From contig CP102255.1 of the NCBI GenBank assembly GCA_025146135.1, forward strand, positions 434,001-498,000: 64,000 bases of DNA, read 5' to 3'. This stretch comes from Anaerotruncus colihominis. GTDB taxonomy: Bacteria; Bacillota; Clostridia; Oscillospirales; Ruminococcaceae. Numbering within the stretch: position 1 is the stretch's first letter; every line of letters starts with the position of its first letter. The translations under genes were made by a program, and so were the position numbers. The notes below the pieces were generated by a model. That model searched no databases and had not been told where the DNA came from. It saw only the letters and a list, made by a program, of their open reading frames with translations. This document shows positions 60,922 to 64,000 of the stretch, one piece after another.

Positions 60922-62502
60922 ATGGATTGGGTCCACTTTCGTATTGGGGTAACAAAAGTTCCCGTAAAGGATAATTTAAAATTTGCATTTGCATCGTCAT
61001 TTGTGATAGGGATACTTGTGCACTTCAGCGTGCTGTCCAATAATCTTTTAAACCATGACGGTGCAGGAGCATTTTACTGGCCACATAGTTTTGTAGATCA
61101 CGGACGATGGCTGTTGAAATCGGTTTGCTCAATCAGCACATACTTTACGATTCCCTGGGTTACGGGTATTCTGTCCATTTTATATCTTTCCATTGCAATA
61201 ACAATTATAGTGGAAATATTTTCAATTCAGCAAAAGGTCAGTATTCTGATAACAGCCAGTTTTTTGATGACCTTTCCTGCATTGTCTTCCACCTTTTCCT
61301 ATCTATATGTCGCTGACGGTTATATGCTGGGAGTGGCCTGCGCCTGTTTGTCCGTTTTATTTGTACAAAAACTGAAACATGGATATCTTTGGGGTGCAAT
61401 TCCGCTGGCGTGCAGTCTGGGAATTTACCAGGCGTATTTATCAATATCGATTCTTTTAATCCTGCTTTTATTGATCATTCAAATCCTGGATTCAAAGAGC
61501 ACTGTTCAACAGATATTTTTAAAGATAAAAGACTATTTGTTATTGGGCTTGTTTGGTGCGGTTATTGATTTCATATGTATGAAAGCCGCACTTTTAATCA
61601 CCAATATGAATTTGACAGATTACCAGGGAGCTAGTTCGATTAATCAATATTCACTGTCAATTGATAATATACTGAAAAGTATCGAAATTTCCATTCAGGA
61701 ATTTTTCTCATTTCCCCAGCAGTCTTCGATTAGCGGATATGGGTTTATTAAATATATATTGATAGCATATGCAGTTATTTTTATTTTGACAGTAGTGCTG
61801 ATTATCAGGAAAAATAAAATTTACAATAATCCAATAAAAATAATTTTATTGCTTTTGATCTTTGCATTCCTTCCGTTTGCTTTGGAAATTATCCGATTTG
61901 TTATTCCGGACGTATGGTATCATATGCTGATGAATTATCCATGGTGCATACTGTTTATCAGCGTTCCTTTGCTTCACGAGCTATATATAAACAATGTGAA
62001 AGAAATATACATTGGCAAAGGATATTGTTTACTAACGAATTTTGCTGTTATTTGTGCTATCATTATTATTTTCGTTTATTTTTTAATTTCCAACTTGGCA
62101 TATTTCAATATGGAAAATCGAGTTAATAAAGTTTATGGGATGACGGTTCGCATGGTGGATCGTATCGAGCAGGTAGATGGCTTTACGTTTGAAACGCCGG
62201 TACTTTTTTGGGGGGATACCCGGTATTCAACCGAAAGTCAAGCGGATGCGTATTTGGAAGGACTGATTGGTACAACAAATAATGATTTTATCATTTCCGA
62301 TATATATTATAAAGTCTACATCGATAATACCTTAAACCTGAAATTCCCAACTCCTGACCAACAGACAATTGAGAAAATCAGAAATAATGAGCAATTCAGG
62401 TCGATGCCTCTTTGGCCTGCAAGGGATTCTGTACAAATGATTGAAGGAGTTATTGTTATTAAGGTTAATAGTAATGGGGATCGATGGGATCATTTATCGT
62501 AA
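60922..62502 (+). CDS. GtrII-family membrane glucosyltransferase
   Basis: A 526-residue membrane protein with about ten spans, like GtrII-type glucosyltransferases that add side-branch sugars to surface glycan from a polyprenyl donor. The N-terminal region has LLNHDGAGAFYWPHSFVDHG with the acidic pair expected in the first external loop, and the C-terminus has a soluble domain (residues about 420-526). It pairs with the GtrA protein at 52243. The next gene is a close paralog. GAGGAAAGAG precedes the ATG. Confidence 0.82.
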   Translation: MDWVHFRIGVTKVPVKDNLKFAFASSFVIGILVHFSVLSNNLLNHDGAGAFYWPHSFVDHGRWLLKSVCSISTYFTIPWVTGILSILYLSIAITIIVEIFSIQQKVSILITASFLMTFPALSSTFSYLYVADGYMLGVACACLSVLFVQKLKHGYLWGAIPLACSLGIYQAYLSISILLILLLLIIQILDSKSTVQQIFLKIKDYLLLGLFGAVIDFICMKAALLITNMNLTDYQGASSINQYSLSIDNILKSIEISIQEFFSFPQQSSISGYGFIKYILIAYAVIFILTVVLIIRKNKIYNNPIKIILLLLIFAFLPFALEIIRFVIPDVWYHMLMNYPWCILFISVPLLHELYINNVKEIYIGKGYCLLTNFAVICAIIIIFVYFLISNLAYFNMENRVNKVYGMTVRMVDRIEQVDGFTFETPVLFWGDTRYSTESQADAYLEGLIGTTNNDFIISDIYYKVYIDNTLNLKFPTPDQQTIEKIRNNEQFRSMPLWPARDSVQMIEGVIVIKVNSNGDRWDHLS

Positions 62503-62514
62503 AAGGATGTTTAT

Positions 62515-64000
62515 ATGAAAATAACAGATTTACGCATTGTGAACACAATTATACCATTTAAAGATAAGTGGAAATTTGCCTTTACTGCATCGTTTATAAT
62601 GGGGATGCTTGTACACTTTTACATGTTCACACATAATTTGTTGAGTCATGATGCAGCGGGAACGTTTTATTATTCTGCTGATTATGTAGATCACGGACGG
62701 TGGTTTTTAAAATCAATCTGTTCTTTGAGCTCCTATTTTCAACTGCCATGGGTGACGGGATTACTTTCTGTTTTCTATTTATCTATTTCAATTGTTATTC
62801 TTGTAGAAATTTTTGATATTGAGAACAAAATTAGTATTGTTGTAATAGCTGGTTTTCTAATTACGTTCCCTTCTTTGGCCGCGACATTTTCATATGTATT
62901 TGTAGCGGATGGCTATATGTTTGGCGTGCTTTGCGCCTGTCTGTCCGTCCTGATGGTCCAAAAAATAAAGTTTGGATATATTTGGGGGGCGATCCCACTC
63001 GCTTTCAGCCTGGGCGTCTATCAGGCGTATCTGTCAATAGCAATATTGCTTATTATGCTGTTATTAATTGTTCAAATCCTGGACTCAGAAAGTTCGGTTC
63101 GATCAATTCGAATAAAGATCAGAGAATACCTGTTATTTGGCATATTGGGTGTAGTAATCGATTTTATTTGTATAAAGGCGGCACTGTTCATTACGAATTC
63201 AACGCTGATTGATTATCAGGGAGCCAGTTCGATTAATTCCTTTTCACTATCAATTGACAATATTATGAAAAGCGCCACAATGTCTGTTCAGGGTTTTGCA
63301 GCATTTCTAAAATGGCCGTCAATCAGCGGGTATGGGATTATCAAATATGTATTGATGGTTTATGCGGTTATTTTTATTTTGACCGTTTTATTGGTTGTCA
63401 GAAAAAATAAAATTTACAACAGTCCAATAAAAATAGTTTTACTACTTTTGATCTTAGCGTTTACCCCTTTTGCTTTGGAAATTATCCGATTTGTCATCCC
63501 GGATGTATGGTACCATATGCTGATGTATTATCCTTGGTGCATACTGTTTATCAGCGTTCCCGTGCTGCATGAACGATATATAAATATGGAAAAAATTTAC
63601 ACGGGGGGGGGGGTACTGTTTACTATCCAACCTTGCCGTTATTTGTGCATCCATCATTATATTCGTTTATTTTTTAATTTCCAATATTGCGTATTTTAAC
63701 ATGGACGCACGCATGAATAAAACATATGGAATGACGCTGCGGATGGTAGATCGTATTGAACAGACGGATGATTTTACATTTGAAACGCCGGTTGTGTTTA
63801 TAGGATCACTTCGCTATTCCGCTCAAAATAAGGCGATGGATTATATAACGGGTATGATTGGCACTGAGGCAAATGATATTCTAGGGAATGATTGGCATTA
63901 TAAGTTGTTTATTGACCACTATCTGAATCTCAAATTTCCTACACCCGACCCGCAGGTAATTGAATCCATCAAAAACAGTGAACAGTTCCAGGATATGCCT
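62515..64000 (+). CDS. Second GtrII paralog, out of frame at an 11-G tract (phase-variable candidate, partial)
   Basis: A close paralog of the upstream gene (about two-thirds identical by eye). The frame is intact to codon 362 and then hits an 11-G tract (63603-63613). In the present sequence it runs into unrelated codons and stops at 63699. With ten G the frame would continue as IYTGGGYCLLSNL, matching IYIGKGYCLLTNF of the first copy, and stay open to the window end. So the gene is off in this genome copy, by phase variation or sequencing error. The cut removes the last span and the C-terminal soluble domain. The gene runs off the window. Confidence 0.8.
63603..63613. repeat. Poly-G tract (11 G) inside the GtrII gene
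   Basis: Eleven consecutive G stand in an otherwise AT-rich gene, at a place where the paralog has ATTGGCAAAGGA. Ten G would keep the frame, eleven break it. Mononucleotide tracts of this length slip readily in replication. Confidence 0.85.

Larger units (their letters stand above)
48978..64000. other. Lower-GC glycan island, inserted after a truncated host gene
   Basis: From 48978 the high-GC host sequence gives way to AT-richer DNA containing a TnpB-like protein and a complete set of surface-glycan genes, all on the plus strand and mostly overlapping or closely spaced. The GtrII genes at the end are the most AT-rich. The left boundary is marked by the broken carbonic anhydrase-family gene. 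The right boundary lies beyond the window. Confidence 0.7.

Noticed and set aside
1..64000. CRISPR arrays, tRNA and rRNA genes
   Set aside because: No regularly spaced repeats, cloverleaf sequences or rRNA segments were recognised in reading both strands.

Overview
The window looks like a chromosome segment of a Firmicute of class Clostridia, probably an Oscillospiraceae-like gut anaerobe. Evidence: Gram-positive gene content (tepA-ylzJ-uppP-ftsK cluster, class B sortase, YtrA-type GntR/ABC operon, pyruvate kinase with a C-terminal PEP-utiliser domain), strong AGGAGG ribosome binding sites, and high-GC housekeeping genes. The placement rests on gene content only; there is no rRNA in the window.

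Region 1 (1 to about 25.9 kb, almost all minus strand) is a Mu-like transposable prophage; its right end lies before base 1. From its left end it reads: a divergent repressor (24597-25097, +) with an operator/promoter switch; small XRE regulators and a Bro-N antirepressor; MuA-like transposase and MuB-like ATPase; small early genes; GemA and a Mor-type activator; a strong terminator; then the late genes. The late genes start with a small membrane protein, a duplicated winged-helix-like protein, a Mu gp27-like small terminase and a phage NusG/LoaP-type protein, followed by a structured leader. After that come large terminase, SPP1-like portal, a minor head protein fused to an ADP-ribosyltransferase domain, scaffold, capsid, connectors and a PBSX-like contractile tail. 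The tail chaperone carries a canonical -1 frameshift site.

Region 2 (about 26 to 33.8 kb, +) is a catabolic locus: three paralogous enolase-superfamily sugar-acid dehydratases, an APC permease, a DUF401 membrane protein and a FadR-type GntR regulator. The substrate cannot be read from the sequence.

Region 3 (33.8 to 48.9 kb) is host core: a GntR/ABC transporter operon, pyruvate kinase, a lipoprotein-like sortase B, a YgiQ radical SAM protein, FtsK, UppP, YlzJ, TepA, RsmA and dCMP deaminase. It ends in the 5' remnant of a gamma carbonic anhydrase-family gene, cut after about 39 codons.

Region 4 (about 49 to 64 kb, +) is a lower-GC glycan island. It opens with a strong promoter, two overlapping palindromes, a structured non-coding segment and a TnpB-family protein in which all three RuvC catalytic acids are replaced (S219, A314, S402). 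Seven bases later the glycan genes begin: polyprenyl-phosphate sugar transferase, GtrA, glycosyltransferases, a Wzm/Wzt-type ABC exporter, a GlfT2-like galactofuranosyltransferase, UDP-galactopyranose mutase, an AssT-like sulfotransferase lipoprotein and two GtrII-like membrane glucosyltransferases. The second GtrII gene is out of frame through an 11-G tract and runs off the window. The inactivated TnpB protein and its leader at the head of this operon suggest a domesticated RNA-guided regulator of surface glycan, and are the most interesting feature here.
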